From Paraplanobispora takensis (GTDB taxonomy: Bacteria > Actinomycetota > Actinomycetes > Streptosporangiales > Streptosporangiaceae): a DNA stretch of 64,000 nucleotides. Where the stretch lies: NCBI RefSeq assembly GCF_016863195.1, contig NZ_BOOK01000024.1:1-64000 (forward strand). The letters run 5' to 3'. The notes beneath the pieces are model-generated. The model was not told the origin of the DNA and made no database searches. It saw only the letters and a list, made by a program, of their open reading frames with translations. Shown here piece after piece: positions 28,117 through 37,946 of this stretch (within the stretch, counting starts at the first letter, position 1; every line of letters begins with the position of its first letter). The translations under genes were made by a program, and so were the position numbers.

Positions 28117-28148
28117 GGCCCGGCGCGGGACGGATCCCGCGCCGGGCC
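28117..28148 (-). terminator. Terminator of the NRPS operon
   Basis: Perfect 14-bp stem GGCCCGGCGCGGGA / TCCCGCGCCGGGCC with the four-base loop CGGA, 7 bases past the last NRPS stop codon. A strong terminator even without a T-run. Confidence 0.85.
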
Positions 28149-28155
28149 GGGGTGC

Positions 28156-31100
28156 TCAGCCGCCCAGCAGGTTCATCGCCTCCTCGTCGGTCATCCCGGC
28201 CAGCTCCTCGATCAGCAGCGTCTCCACCTCGGCGGCGAGGGCGGCGATGGTGGTGCGGGCGAACACGGTCCGGATGGGGACCTCCACCCCGGTCGCCCGG
28301 CGGATCCGCGCCGCCACCCGCGTCGCCAGCAGCGAGTGGCCGCCCAGCGCGAAGAAGTCGTCGAAGACGCCGAGACCGGTGACGCCGAGCAGTTCCTCCC
28401 AGATCCCCGCCACCAGCCGCTCGGCGTCGTCGCGCGGCGGGACGCGCTCCGGCGCGGGCGCCGCGGCGGGCTCCGGCAGCGCCGCGCGGTCGATCTTGCC
28501 CCGCGCGGTCAGGGGCAGGGCGTCCAGCCGAACCCAGGCGGTCGGGACCAGCTGGCGGGGCAGGACGCGCTCCAGGTGCTCGCGCAGGTCGGCCGGGTCG
28601 GCGGAGCCGGTGACGTAGGCGACCAGCTCACCGTCGCGCGCGGTGACGAACGCCTGCCCGACCTGGGGGTGGGCCAGCAGACGGCTCTCGACCTCGCCGG
28701 GCTCGATCCGGAACCCGCGCACCTTGAGCTGGCCGTCCAGCCGTCCCAGGAACTCCAGCCGCCCGTCCGCGCGCCACCGGGCCCGGTCCCCGGTCCGGTA
28801 GCGGCGCGCCCCCGGCGGGCCGTACGGGTCGGGGACGAACGAGGCGGCGGTCAGGGCGGGCCGCCCGAGATAGCCGCGCGCCACCCCGGCCCCGCCGATG
28901 ACCAGCTCACCCGCCGCGCCCGGCGGGAGCGGCCGCCCCCGCCCGTCCAGCACGCGGACCGAGGTCGCGCCGATCGGCCGGCCGATCGGCGGGCGGCCGG
29001 TGCTCGCCCCGGCGTCCAGGTCCTCGGCCGTGGCGATCACCGCGGCCTCGGTCGGGCCGTAGGTGTTGACCAGCCGGACCCGGCCGGCGAACCGCTCCCG
29101 CCAGCGCCCGACCGCCGCCCCGCTGACCTGCTCACCGCCCAGGATCACCAGGCGCAGCCCCGGCGGCCAGGCGATCTCCTCCAGCTCCTCGACCAGCGCG
29201 TGCCAGTAGGCGGTCGGCAGGTCCAGTACGGTGACCCGCCCGCCCGCCGCAGAACCGAGCACGTCGGGCAGGCTCGTCGCGCCGTCGGGCAGCAGCACCA
29301 GCGCGGCCCCGGCGGCCAGCGTGGGGAAGATCTCCTCGACGTGGGCGTCGAAGCTGAGCGAGGCGAACTGGACCACGTGGTCGCCCGGCCCCAGGCCGTA
29401 GTCCGCGCGCATCCACCGCACCCGCGCGGCGACGGCGCCGTGCTCCACCAGCACGCCCTTGGGGAGCCCGGTGGAGCCGGAGGTGGTGATCACGTAGGCG
29501 GCGTCCACCGGCCGTGTCCCCCGGCCGGGACCGTTCGCCGGAGCCGCGGGGGCCGCCGCGGCACCGGGGTCGATCGCGGTCCCCGCGGGCAGCTCCCGCC
29601 GGGTGATCACGTGGGTGACCGCGGCGTCCTTCAACGAGAACAGCAGGCGCTCGTCGGGGTCGGCCGGGTCGAGCGGGAGGTAGGCGGCCCCGGCCCGCCA
29701 CACGGCCAGCAGTGCCGCGATCATCTCGGCCGAGCGCGGCAGGCAGACGCCGACCACGTCGCCGGGACGCACCCCGGCCTCCACGAGCGCCCCGGCCAGC
29801 GCGTCCGCCCGTGCGTCCAACTCGCCGTAGGTGACCCGGTCCTCGCCGCAGATCACGGCCACCGCGCCGGGCGCCCGCCGTACGGCCTCGGCGATCATCT
29901 CCGGCACGGCCGGGCCGTCCGCCGTCCACCCGGCGCCCGGATCCCCGGCCGTCGGCGCGGCACCCGGATCCGCGGCCGTTCCCGTGACGTCCCGACCGCC
30001 GTCCGCGCTCCCGGAGCCGTCCGGTGGTCCGGCCAGGGCGCGGATCTCCTCCTCGTCCTGCGCGGTCCAGATCGGCAGGTCCGAGACGGCGGTGTGCGGA
30101 TCGGCCGCCGCGGACTCCAGCAGCCGCGTGAAGCGTCCGGCCAGGCGGCGCACCGCCTCGTCCTCGAACAGCCCGGTGTCGTAGCAGAAGGTGATCCCCA
30201 GCCCGGAGGCGTCCGACCACGCCTCGACCTGCAGGTCGATCTTGGCCTGCCGGAACCCGGCGTCGAACCCGGTCACCTCCAGGCCGCCGAATCCCCGCCG
30301 GGGCCCGCCGTCCTGGCTGTGCAGGATCAGCATCGACGGCATCAGCGACTCCGCCGGGGTGTCGAGCCGCTCGAAGGGCACGGCGGAGGCGCCGAGCACG
30401 CCCAGGACGTCGCCCCGGGTACGGGTGACCAGCTCGGCGAAGGACGGGTCCCCGCTCAGGTCGCCCCTCAGGACCACCGGCTGCGAGACGTATCCGGCCA
30501 TCGACTCCAGCCCGGCCCGGTCGCGGCCCGCCACCACGCTGCCCACCAGGACGTCCGTCAGGCCGGTGTGCCGTGACAGCAGCACCTGGTAGGCCGCCAT
30601 GAGGACGGCGAACAGGGTGGTGCGCCGCTGCCGGGCCAGCTCCTCCAGCCGCCGGGCCGTCGCGGGCGGCAGGCGGATCCCGTGGAACTCCCCGTGCCCG
30701 CTCGCCCGCTCGCCGCGGAAGGGCAGTTCGGCGGGGGGCGGGTCGGCGAGCTTTCCCTGCCAGTACGGCACCGCGCGCCCGGCCCGGCTGCGCTGCCACA
30801 GGGCGTGGTGGACGGCCCGGACGGGCAGCGGCGGCAGGTCCGGCTCGGTGCCGGAGACGCGGGCCGTGTAGTACGCGGCCAGGTCGTCGAGGATCACGTT
30901 GAGCGACCAGCCGTCGGAGATGATGTGGTGCATCGTGACGCACAGGAGATGCTCGTCGTCCCGGCCGTGCCCGTCGTCCGGAGCGTGGCCGCCGGAAGCG
31001 CGCTCGTCGCCGGCCACGCGGATCACCGCGATCCGCAGGGGCACCCCCCGCGCCAGGTCGAACGGCGCGTTGACCCGCTCGGCCACCAGCCGCTCGGCCT

Positions 31101-31365
31101 CCCGCCGGTCCCGGGCCACCGGCCAGTCGATCACGGCGGGGGCCGGGGGGTCGACCACGGCCCAGGGCGTGCCGTCCTCCTCGGTGAAGCGGGTGCGCAG
31201 GCTCTCCTGGCGGGCCAGGACGTCGTCGAAGGCCCCGGCGAGCGCCGCCCGGTCGAGCGGCCCGCGCAGAGCGCGCACGAGGTACACGGTGTAGGAGGCG
31301 TTGTCCGGTTCGAGGCGCTGCAGGAGCCAGAGCCGCTCCTGGGTCGGGGACAGGGGCGCCCTCAT
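28156..31365 (-). CDS. NRPS module C-A-PCP (Lys/Orn-like adenylation)
   Basis: 1069 residues. Condensation domain about 1-430 with intact HHIISDG; adenylation domain about 490-960 with TSGSTGLPKG and GEVESRLL; carrier domain about 985-1055 with LGGHSLLA. Aligned by eye to GrsA the specificity residues are D-A-E-D-I-G-T-V-I-K; the acidic pair (positions 239 and 278) suggests a basic side chain such as Lys or Orn, an estimate only. No thioesterase follows, so its chain must be passed to another protein. ATG overlaps the previous stop. Last gene of the operon. Confidence 0.93.
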   Translation of the reverse strand: MRAPLSPTQERLWLLQRLEPDNASYTVYLVRALRGPLDRAALAGAFDDVLARQESLRTRFTEEDGTPWAVVDPPAPAVIDWPVARDRREAERLVAERVNAPFDLARGVPLRIAVIRVAGDERASGGHAPDDGHGRDDEHLLCVTMHHIISDGWSLNVILDDLAAYYTARVSGTEPDLPPLPVRAVHHALWQRSRAGRAVPYWQGKLADPPPAELPFRGERASGHGEFHGIRLPPATARRLEELARQRRTTLFAVLMAAYQVLLSRHTGLTDVLVGSVVAGRDRAGLESMAGYVSQPVVLRGDLSGDPSFAELVTRTRGDVLGVLGASAVPFERLDTPAESLMPSMLILHSQDGGPRRGFGGLEVTGFDAGFRQAKIDLQVEAWSDASGLGITFCYDTGLFEDEAVRRLAGRFTRLLESAAADPHTAVSDLPIWTAQDEEEIRALAGPPDGSGSADGGRDVTGTAADPGAAPTAGDPGAGWTADGPAVPEMIAEAVRRAPGAVAVICGEDRVTYGELDARADALAGALVEAGVRPGDVVGVCLPRSAEMIAALLAVWRAGAAYLPLDPADPDERLLFSLKDAAVTHVITRRELPAGTAIDPGAAAAPAAPANGPGRGTRPVDAAYVITTSGSTGLPKGVLVEHGAVAARVRWMRADYGLGPGDHVVQFASLSFDAHVEEIFPTLAAGAALVLLPDGATSLPDVLGSAAGGRVTVLDLPTAYWHALVEELEEIAWPPGLRLVILGGEQVSGAAVGRWRERFAGRVRLVNTYGPTEAAVIATAEDLDAGASTGRPPIGRPIGATSVRVLDGRGRPLPPGAAGELVIGGAGVARGYLGRPALTAASFVPDPYGPPGARRYRTGDRARWRADGRLEFLGRLDGQLKVRGFRIEPGEVESRLLAHPQVGQAFVTARDGELVAYVTGSADPADLREHLERVLPRQLVPTAWVRLDALPLTARGKIDRAALPEPAAAPAPERVPPRDDAERLVAGIWEELLGVTGLGVFDDFFALGGHSLLATRVAARIRRATGVEVPIRTVFARTTIAALAAEVETLLIEELAGMTDEEAMNLLGG

Positions 31366-33359
31366 GCGCCCGGCGCCAGTTCGTCGAACAGGGCCGCGAG
31401 CTCCTCGGGGGTGAGGCCGTCGAGCTGCCCGCGGAGCGCGGCCAGATCGTCCAGGTCCGAGCCGTCGCCGAACCCGCCGAGCCGCGGGGCCAGCCCGGCG
31501 ACGGTGGGGTGCTCGAACAGCTCCGCGATCGGCACCTCGACGCCCAGGCGGGCCTGGACCCTGGCCACGAGCCGGGCCGCCGTGAGCGAGTGCCCGCCCA
31601 GCTCGAAGAAGTCGTCGTCCACGCCGACCGGCCCGTCCAGGCCCAGGACCTCGGCCCACACGGCGGCCATCTCCTCCTCCACCGGGGTGGACGGCGCGCG
31701 GTACGGCACCCCGGAGACCGGCGCCCCGGCGGGCGGCGGCAGCGCCGCGCGGTCCAGCTTGCCGTTGGGGGTGAGCGGCAACCGCTCCAGGATCACGAGA
31801 TGCGCGGGGACCATGTACTCGGGCAGCCGCGACCGCAGCAGGGCGCGCACCTCCTCGCGCACCTCCTCGCGCACCTCCTCACGCAGCCCCTCCGGCTCGT
31901 CGGAGACCCCGGCACCGGGATCGCCCCGGCCGCCGTGATCCTCGGACCCGGCGAGATCACCGGATCCGCCGGTGTCCGGGACGAGATAGCCGACCAGCCG
32001 GGGCAGGCCGTCCGGCCCGTCGTGCACCGCCACGGCGGCCTGCCGTACCCCGCCGGCCGACCGCAGGACGGTCTCGATCTCGCCGAGCTCGATCCGGAAA
32101 CCCCGGATCTTGACCTGCTGGTCGGCCCGGCCCAGATACTCCAGGCGTCCGGAGGGGCCGATCCGCACCAGGTCGCCGGTGGCGTACATGCGGGCGCCCG
32201 GCCGTTCGGCGAACGGGTCGGGCACGAAGCGGGCCGCGGTCAGGGCGGGCATGCCGTGATAGCCGCGCGCCACCCCCGCGCCGCCGATGTGGAGCTCTCC
32301 CTCCTCCCCCTCCGGCACGGGCCGCCCGTCCGGGCCCAGCAGGTACAGGGTCGTCTCCGCGATGGCCTCGCCGAGGTCGACCGGGGCCGGCGCGGGCGCG
32401 ACGGGCCCGGCCGTGGACCACACGGTCGTCTCCGTCGGGCCGTACACGTTCCACAGGCGCGTGCCCGCCCCGCCGAGCGCGTCGGCGAGGTCACGGGGAA
32501 GGGCCTCGCCCCCGCAGAGCCGGGTGGTGATCGACTCGGGCACCCCGCCGGACTCCAGCAGCAGGCGCCAGGTCGCCGGGGTGGCCTGCATGATCGTGAC
32601 CTGCTCCGCGGCGGCCAGCGCGCGCAGCGCCGGGCCGTCGGCCGCCGTGCGCGCCGGGGCCACGACCACGCGGGCGCCGCAGGCCAGCGGGAGCAGCAGC
32701 TCCAGGACCGAGATGTCGAACGACAGGGTCGTGACGGCCAGCCAGCGGTCCTGCGGGGTCACCGCCAGCAGGGAGCCGAACGACCTGATCAGGTTGACCA
32801 CGGCGCTCTGCGGGATCGCCACCCCCTTGGGCCGCCCGGTGGACCCCGAGGTGTAGATCAGATAGGCCAGGTCGCCCGAGGGCCCGCCGGGGACCGGCAG
32901 GTCGGGGACCGGCACGCCCGGGTCCGTACTCCCGCCGGGCACCGTGCCGTCCGGGGCGAGTGTGAGGACGCGGGGCACGCCGTCGAGCAGCCGCCCGTCC
33001 ACGCCGGGGCCGGTCAGCACCAGCCCGACCCCGGCGTCCTCGCGCATCAGGCGGAGCCGGTCCTCGGGGAAGGCGGGGTCGAGCGGGACGTACGCGCCGC
33101 CCGCGGCCCAGACGGCGAGGACCGCGACGACCATCGCCACGTCGCGTTCCATGCACAGGCCGACGGGGACCTCCGGGCCCACGCCCCGGGCGCGCAGGAC
33201 CGCCGTCAGGCGGTCGACCCGTTCGTGCAGCTCGCGGTGGGTGAGGGGGCCTGACGGCCCGCTCACCGCCACCGCGCCGGGCGCCAGGTCCCGCCAGCGC
33301 CGTATCAGCTCCAGCGTCGTCACCACGCGTGGCACACCTTTCAACTCACCGATCGTCAT
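31362..33359 (-). CDS. NRPS A-PCP protein (Gly-like adenylation)
   Basis: 665 residues: adenylation domain about 15-540 with YTSGSTGRPKG and NVYGPTE, then a carrier domain with ELGGHSLTA near residue 590. The eye-aligned specificity code D-I-L-Q-L-G-V-V-W-K is close to known glycine codes. A 12-bp repeat gives the run REEVREEVREEV between the A-domain lid and the end. It has no condensation domain; the free C domain upstream (one base apart) probably serves it. Confidence 0.92.
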   Translation of the reverse strand: MTIGELKGVPRVVTTLELIRRWRDLAPGAVAVSGPSGPLTHRELHERVDRLTAVLRARGVGPEVPVGLCMERDVAMVVAVLAVWAAGGAYVPLDPAFPEDRLRLMREDAGVGLVLTGPGVDGRLLDGVPRVLTLAPDGTVPGGSTDPGVPVPDLPVPGGPSGDLAYLIYTSGSTGRPKGVAIPQSAVVNLIRSFGSLLAVTPQDRWLAVTTLSFDISVLELLLPLACGARVVVAPARTAADGPALRALAAAEQVTIMQATPATWRLLLESGGVPESITTRLCGGEALPRDLADALGGAGTRLWNVYGPTETTVWSTAGPVAPAPAPVDLGEAIAETTLYLLGPDGRPVPEGEEGELHIGGAGVARGYHGMPALTAARFVPDPFAERPGARMYATGDLVRIGPSGRLEYLGRADQQVKIRGFRIELGEIETVLRSAGGVRQAAVAVHDGPDGLPRLVGYLVPDTGGSGDLAGSEDHGGRGDPGAGVSDEPEGLREEVREEVREEVRALLRSRLPEYMVPAHLVILERLPLTPNGKLDRAALPPPAGAPVSGVPYRAPSTPVEEEMAAVWAEVLGLDGPVGVDDDFFELGGHSLTAARLVARVQARLGVEVPIAELFEHPTVAGLAPRLGGFGDGSDLDDLAALRGQLDGLTPEELAALFDELAPGA

Positions 33360-33360
33360 C

Positions 33361-34851
33361 TCAGAGGTCTCCCAGCTCGGACAGGCGCAGACCGGGGTCC
33401 GCCCCGGCGCGCTCCACCACGGTGGTGAAGGCGCGGGCGAAGCGCCGCGCGGTCGCGGCCGTGAACAGGTCGGCGGCGTAGTCGAGGACCCCGCCGAGCC
33501 CCTCGTCGGTGCGCCAGGCGTCCACCGACACCTCCGCCCTGGTCCGGCCGGTCGCCGGCATCGGGTAGACCTCCACCGCCAGGTCGCCCATGGTCGGGCG
33601 CAGCAGGTCGTCCTTGGGCATGTTGTGCAGGTTGAACATGGCCTGGAACAGCGGCGGGCGGCTCAGGTCGCGGGGCAGCCGCAGCGACCCCAGGACCTGC
33701 TCGAAGGGCGCGTCGGCGTGCTGCATGCCGCGCAGCAGCGAGGCGCGGGTACGGCGCAGCAGCTCACCGAAGGACGGGTCGCCCGACAGGTCGGCGCGCA
33801 GCGCGAGCGTGGTGGAGAAGTAACCGATCAGCGGGGCCAGCTCGGTCCGGGTCCGCCCCGCGACGGGCACCCCCACGCACAGGTCGTCCTGACCGGCCAG
33901 CAGCCCGAGCGCGGCCTGGTAGGCGGCGAGCAACGCCATGAACAGGGTGCAGCGCCCCTGCCGGGCCGCCGTCTCCAGCCGCATCAGCGCCTCCCGGGGC
34001 ACCAGCAGGGGCTCCTGCCCGCCCCGGCCCGTCCAGCGCGCCGGGCGGGGCAGGTCGGCCGGCAGGTCCAGCACGGGGACCCCGGTGAGCGTGCGGGTCC
34101 AGTACTCCAGCTGGGCCGTGCGCTCGTGCTCCCTGTCCTGTTCCGCGAAGCCGGTGTACTGCAGGGGCAGTTCCTCCAGCACCGGTTCGCGCCCCTCGCG
34201 CCCGGCCGCGTAGCACTCGGCCAGCTCCCGCATCAGGACGTCCAGCGACCAGCCGTCGACCACGATGTGGTGCAGCACGATGCACAGCAGGGCGTCGCCG
34301 TCGTCCAGGCGCATCAGCGCCGCCCGCAGCGGCGGGCCGGTCTGCAGGTCGAAGGGCCGGTTGACGAACTCCACCACGGCCGGCGCCGGGTCGCCCGGGA
34401 CCTCGGCGAGTTCCAGGAGCACCGGCCCGGGGGCTTCGACGGTCTGCACGGGCCCGTCGCCGGACGGCAGGAACCGGGCCCGCAGCACGTGGTGCCGCTC
34501 GGCGACGCGGGTGAGGGCGGCGGCGATCGCCCCGGGGTCGGCCGCGCCGCGCAGCCGTACGCACCAGGGGGTGTTGTAGGAGGTGTCGGCCGGATCGAAG
34601 CGGTTGAGGAACCACAGCCGCTCCTGCCCGTGGGAGAGCGGCCACGAACGGGACGCCCCTGCGGTCCCGTTCTCCCCCGGCCCTCCTCCGGCCGGCGCGT
34701 TCTTGCCGGGGCCTCCTCCGGCCGGTGCCGCCTCGCCCAGGGTGAGGGCACGCAGCGCCTCACGGCGCTCCGGCGGCAGCTCGGCCAGCCGGGCGAGCAG
34801 CGCCGCCCGGAGGTCCGCGGCGTCCGGCCCGCTCGCATGCCGCCCGGTCAT
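33361..34851 (-). CDS. Free-standing NRPS condensation domain
   Basis: 496 residues, a single C domain with intact catalytic HHIVVDG and a WPLSHGQERLWFLNRF start. A 30-residue head and a Gly/Pro repeat (AGGGPGKNAPAGGGPGEN) precede it. ATG overlaps the upstream gene. It probably forms the bond to the Gly loaded on the following A-PCP protein. Confidence 0.9.
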   Translation of the reverse strand: MTGRHASGPDAADLRAALLARLAELPPERREALRALTLGEAAPAGGGPGKNAPAGGGPGENGTAGASRSWPLSHGQERLWFLNRFDPADTSYNTPWCVRLRGAADPGAIAAALTRVAERHHVLRARFLPSGDGPVQTVEAPGPVLLELAEVPGDPAPAVVEFVNRPFDLQTGPPLRAALMRLDDGDALLCIVLHHIVVDGWSLDVLMRELAECYAAGREGREPVLEELPLQYTGFAEQDREHERTAQLEYWTRTLTGVPVLDLPADLPRPARWTGRGGQEPLLVPREALMRLETAARQGRCTLFMALLAAYQAALGLLAGQDDLCVGVPVAGRTRTELAPLIGYFSTTLALRADLSGDPSFGELLRRTRASLLRGMQHADAPFEQVLGSLRLPRDLSRPPLFQAMFNLHNMPKDDLLRPTMGDLAVEVYPMPATGRTRAEVSVDAWRTDEGLGGVLDYAADLFTAATARRFARAFTTVVERAGADPGLRLSELGDL

Positions 34852-36302
34852 CGGGCGGTCTCCGGTACGGGCTGCCCGTCCCGCGTCACCGGGGTCAGGC
34901 CGCACAGCGCGGCGACCTCACCGAGCGGCACGTCCCCGGTGACACTGCGCACCAGCAGGGTCTCCATGCCCCGCAGCAGGGTGTAGGCCGTCGACCGGGA
35001 CAGGAACGCGGTGTCGACCAGCAGGTAGAGCTGGCAGGTGTGGGTGGCGGGACCGGTGGCGAAGAAGGCGGTCGCCTCCACCATCGGCCAGGCTCCGACG
35101 GAGAACGTCCTGGTCCGCCCGGCCAGGGAGGCCAGGTCCCCGGCGGGCAGGTTGGGCCAGTGGCCGATCGCCCGGGTGTCGTTGAAGTAGCCCGACAGGT
35201 CGACGTCCCCGCCCCGGGCGCGCCCGACCTCCGCGCGCAGGGCCCGCATCGCGGCCGGGTCGTAGTGCGCGTACCGGTAGGAGGTGAGCGCCTGCCCGTG
35301 CCCGGCGCGCGCGGCGTCGGCGAACGTCCCCTCCGTCAGGGCCAGCGTGAACAGCCCGTCCTGTACGGCGGTGCCGACCATGACGGCGGTCCGCGGATCG
35401 TGCCGGTTGGCCACGATGAGCTGCATGGCGACCTCCCGGTGACCGGTCAGCGTCGCCAGGAGCACCGCGCTGGCCGAGGTCAGCACGCTGGCCGTGCTGA
35501 CCGACCACCGCTCCGCCAGCGTCTGGGCGGCCGAGGCCGCGGCGGCGGACTCCATGCCGACCCGGACGAACCTCGGCTCCTCGGGGGTGCGCTGCGGGAA
35601 GTCGAAGAGGGTCAGCGGGACCCGTTCCAGCGCGGCGCGCCAGTGCCGCAGCGCCCGCTGCCCGCGTACGGCCCCCTCGCCCTGCTCGAAGGCCGCCTGG
35701 TCCAGCGGCTGCCAGGCGGGGGCGGGCAGTTCCTCCCCGGCCAGCAGCGCCTTCCAGTCGGCGGCGAGGATCTCCAGCGCCCAGGCGTCCACCGCCAGGT
35801 GGGTCAGGGCGAAGGCGACCGCCCGGGGCCGCCCGGCGCCGGTGACGACGGTGCACCGGATGAGCGGCTCCCCGGCGTCTCCCCCGGCGTAGTCGAACCC
35901 CTCGGCGGCCAGCGCGGCGGCCTGCCGCCCGGCCACGGCCAGAGGTCTGTCGTCCCCGGCGTCCAGGACGCCGACCGTCAGCCTGCCCTCGCGCGCCACG
36001 CGCTGGACCGGCCCGGCGGGCGTCTCCCGGTAGGTGGTGCGCAGGCTCTCGTGCCGTTCGATCAGCCCGCGCAGGGCGTTCAGCACGGTGTCCAGGTCGC
36101 GCCTGCCGTGGACCGGCAGGGTCCAGGGCAGGTTGTAGTACGGGTCGCCCTCCTCCAGCCAGGTGATCAGCCGCCAGAAGGCCCGCTGGCCCCAGGTGAG
36201 CGGGGACTCGCCGCCCCGCTCACCGGCGAACTCCAGCCTCACCGTCCGCTCGGGCGCGGTCTGCGGCGTCACCGCCGGCTCCGGCGTGGTCCGGGCCGTC
36301 AT
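34848..36302 (-). CDS. Condensation-domain homologue with degenerate active site
   Basis: 484 residues with the overall C-domain fold (LTWGQRAFWRLITWL start, HESLR segment). The catalytic HHxxxDG is changed to THLAVDA: the second His and Asp remain, the first His and the Gly are lost. Such variants may be inactive scaffolds, or may use another acceptor. It lies between two C-containing genes and overlaps both, so it is kept in the operon. Confidence 0.85.
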   Translation of the reverse strand: MTARTTPEPAVTPQTAPERTVRLEFAGERGGESPLTWGQRAFWRLITWLEEGDPYYNLPWTLPVHGRRDLDTVLNALRGLIERHESLRTTYRETPAGPVQRVAREGRLTVGVLDAGDDRPLAVAGRQAAALAAEGFDYAGGDAGEPLIRCTVVTGAGRPRAVAFALTHLAVDAWALEILAADWKALLAGEELPAPAWQPLDQAAFEQGEGAVRGQRALRHWRAALERVPLTLFDFPQRTPEEPRFVRVGMESAAAASAAQTLAERWSVSTASVLTSASAVLLATLTGHREVAMQLIVANRHDPRTAVMVGTAVQDGLFTLALTEGTFADAARAGHGQALTSYRYAHYDPAAMRALRAEVGRARGGDVDLSGYFNDTRAIGHWPNLPAGDLASLAGRTRTFSVGAWPMVEATAFFATGPATHTCQLYLLVDTAFLSRSTAYTLLRGMETLLVRSVTGDVPLGEVAALCGLTPVTRDGQPVPETAR

Positions 36303-37945
36303 CGGGACCTGGCGATCTCGTCGGCGACCCCCGTCACGGTCGGGTCGTCGATGAACACCTCGAAGGACAGCTCGACCCCCATCCGGTCGCGCACCTGCGC
36401 GATGATCTGGGTGATCGTCAGGGAGTGCCCGCCGAGGTCGAACAGGTCGTCGTCCGGCAGGACCTCCTCCAGCCCAAGGACGTCACGCCAGATCGCCGCG
36501 ACCTGCCCGACGAGCGCGGCGTCCGTCCCGGTGCCCGTCACCGGCTGCCCGGCGGGCGCGGTCTCCGTACCGCTCACCGGCGTCTGCGCCGGCCGGGACT
36601 CGGACAGGGGCAGGGGCAGCTCGCCGATCGGGGCGTCCGGGCGGGCGGCCACGGCCGCCAGCAGGGCGCGCAGGTGCCCGGCCACGGCCTCGCACCCGGC
36701 GCGGTCGATGACCGCGGGGTTGAACTGCAGCCGCGCCGACAGTCCCGCGGGCCCGTCCACGGCCTGCAGGTGCAGCGTGTTGCGCACGGTCCCGTTGAAC
36801 ATCGCCCACTCGACGCGGGCGTCGAGGCCGGGGAAGAGCGGGTCAGCGCCGGAGCGCGCCCGGTAGCTCACCGAGACCGGCGTGAGCGCGGTGCGCGGGC
36901 CGATCCCGCCCAGGGCCCGCGCCAGCGGAACGTGGCGGTAGCGGTAGACGGCGCGCAGCTCCCGCCTGACGGCCTCGGCGAACTCGGCGAACGTGCCGTA
37001 CGGCGCGCAGGTCACGGGCAGCTCGTTGACGAAGGGCCCGACGTGGTCGCGCGTCTCCTCGGTCCGGGTGGACAGGTCCACGGCCACGGTGACCGGCTCG
37101 TTGCCGTAGGCGTGCAGGAGCACCTGGAGGGCAGCCAGCACCAGCTCGAAGCGGGTGACGCCCAGCCGTCCGGCCGCCTCGGCCACCTCCCCGCCGAGGG
37201 CGAGGTCCACCGCGTCGCCGGGGGCGGCCCGCAGCGAGGAGCGGCCGGCCCCCGGCAGCAGGACGTCCCGGTCGTCGTGCCAGCGGGACCGCCAGAACTC
37301 CGCCGCCGCCGCCAGGTCGGCCTCCACCCGGTCCTGCTCGGCCCGGGCCGCCTCGCCGTACGGGACCGCGAGGGGGTCGAGGCCGGCACCGCCGTAGGCG
37401 GCGGCCAGGTCGCGCAGCAGGACGTCCTTCGACATGCCGTCGAAAACCGCGTGGTGGGCCACGACCAGCAGCAGGTGCCGGTCGGGTCCCAGCCGGAACA
37501 GGGTGAAGCGCGACACCGGCCCCGTCCGCACGTCGAGGGGCTCGGCGGCCCGGGCCGCGACCCACTCCGGCGAGCCGGGGACGCCCGCCGCGAGCTCCGC
37601 CGTCACCCCCGCCGTGACCTCCGCGAAGGCCCCGGCGATCGTGCCCCCGGCCTCCGGGCCGAGCCCGTCGCCGGAGACGTCCTCGAACAGGATCGGCGGG
37701 GCGACCTCGGCGGGGACGCTCCACACCTGCCCGTCCCGCTCGGCCAGCGCCGAGGCGAGGATCGGGTGACGGCGGACCACGGCGGCGCAGGCGGCGAGCA
37801 TCGCCTCCACGTCGAGCGGGCCGTCGAGGTGGACCGCGAGCGGCATGCGGTAGACCGGGCCGCCCGCGCCCGTCCGCTCGGTGATCCACATTCCGTGCTG
37901 GGCGAGCGAGGCCCGCTCCCACTCCTCTACCAGGGACACCGACAT
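36299..37945 (-). CDS. NRPS C-PCP didomain
   Basis: 548 residues: condensation domain about 1-440 with intact AHHAVFDG, then a carrier domain at about 470-545 with LGGHSLTI. There is no adenylation domain, so its carrier must be loaded by another protein, possibly the AMP ligase that precedes it by one base, or it receives an acyl chain as a starter condensation protein. Confidence 0.9.
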   Translation of the reverse strand: MSVSLVEEWERASLAQHGMWITERTGAGGPVYRMPLAVHLDGPLDVEAMLAACAAVVRRHPILASALAERDGQVWSVPAEVAPPILFEDVSGDGLGPEAGGTIAGAFAEVTAGVTAELAAGVPGSPEWVAARAAEPLDVRTGPVSRFTLFRLGPDRHLLLVVAHHAVFDGMSKDVLLRDLAAAYGGAGLDPLAVPYGEAARAEQDRVEADLAAAAEFWRSRWHDDRDVLLPGAGRSSLRAAPGDAVDLALGGEVAEAAGRLGVTRFELVLAALQVLLHAYGNEPVTVAVDLSTRTEETRDHVGPFVNELPVTCAPYGTFAEFAEAVRRELRAVYRYRHVPLARALGGIGPRTALTPVSVSYRARSGADPLFPGLDARVEWAMFNGTVRNTLHLQAVDGPAGLSARLQFNPAVIDRAGCEAVAGHLRALLAAVAARPDAPIGELPLPLSESRPAQTPVSGTETAPAGQPVTGTGTDAALVGQVAAIWRDVLGLEEVLPDDDLFDLGGHSLTITQIIAQVRDRMGVELSFEVFIDDPTVTGVADEIARSR

Positions 37946-37946
37946 C

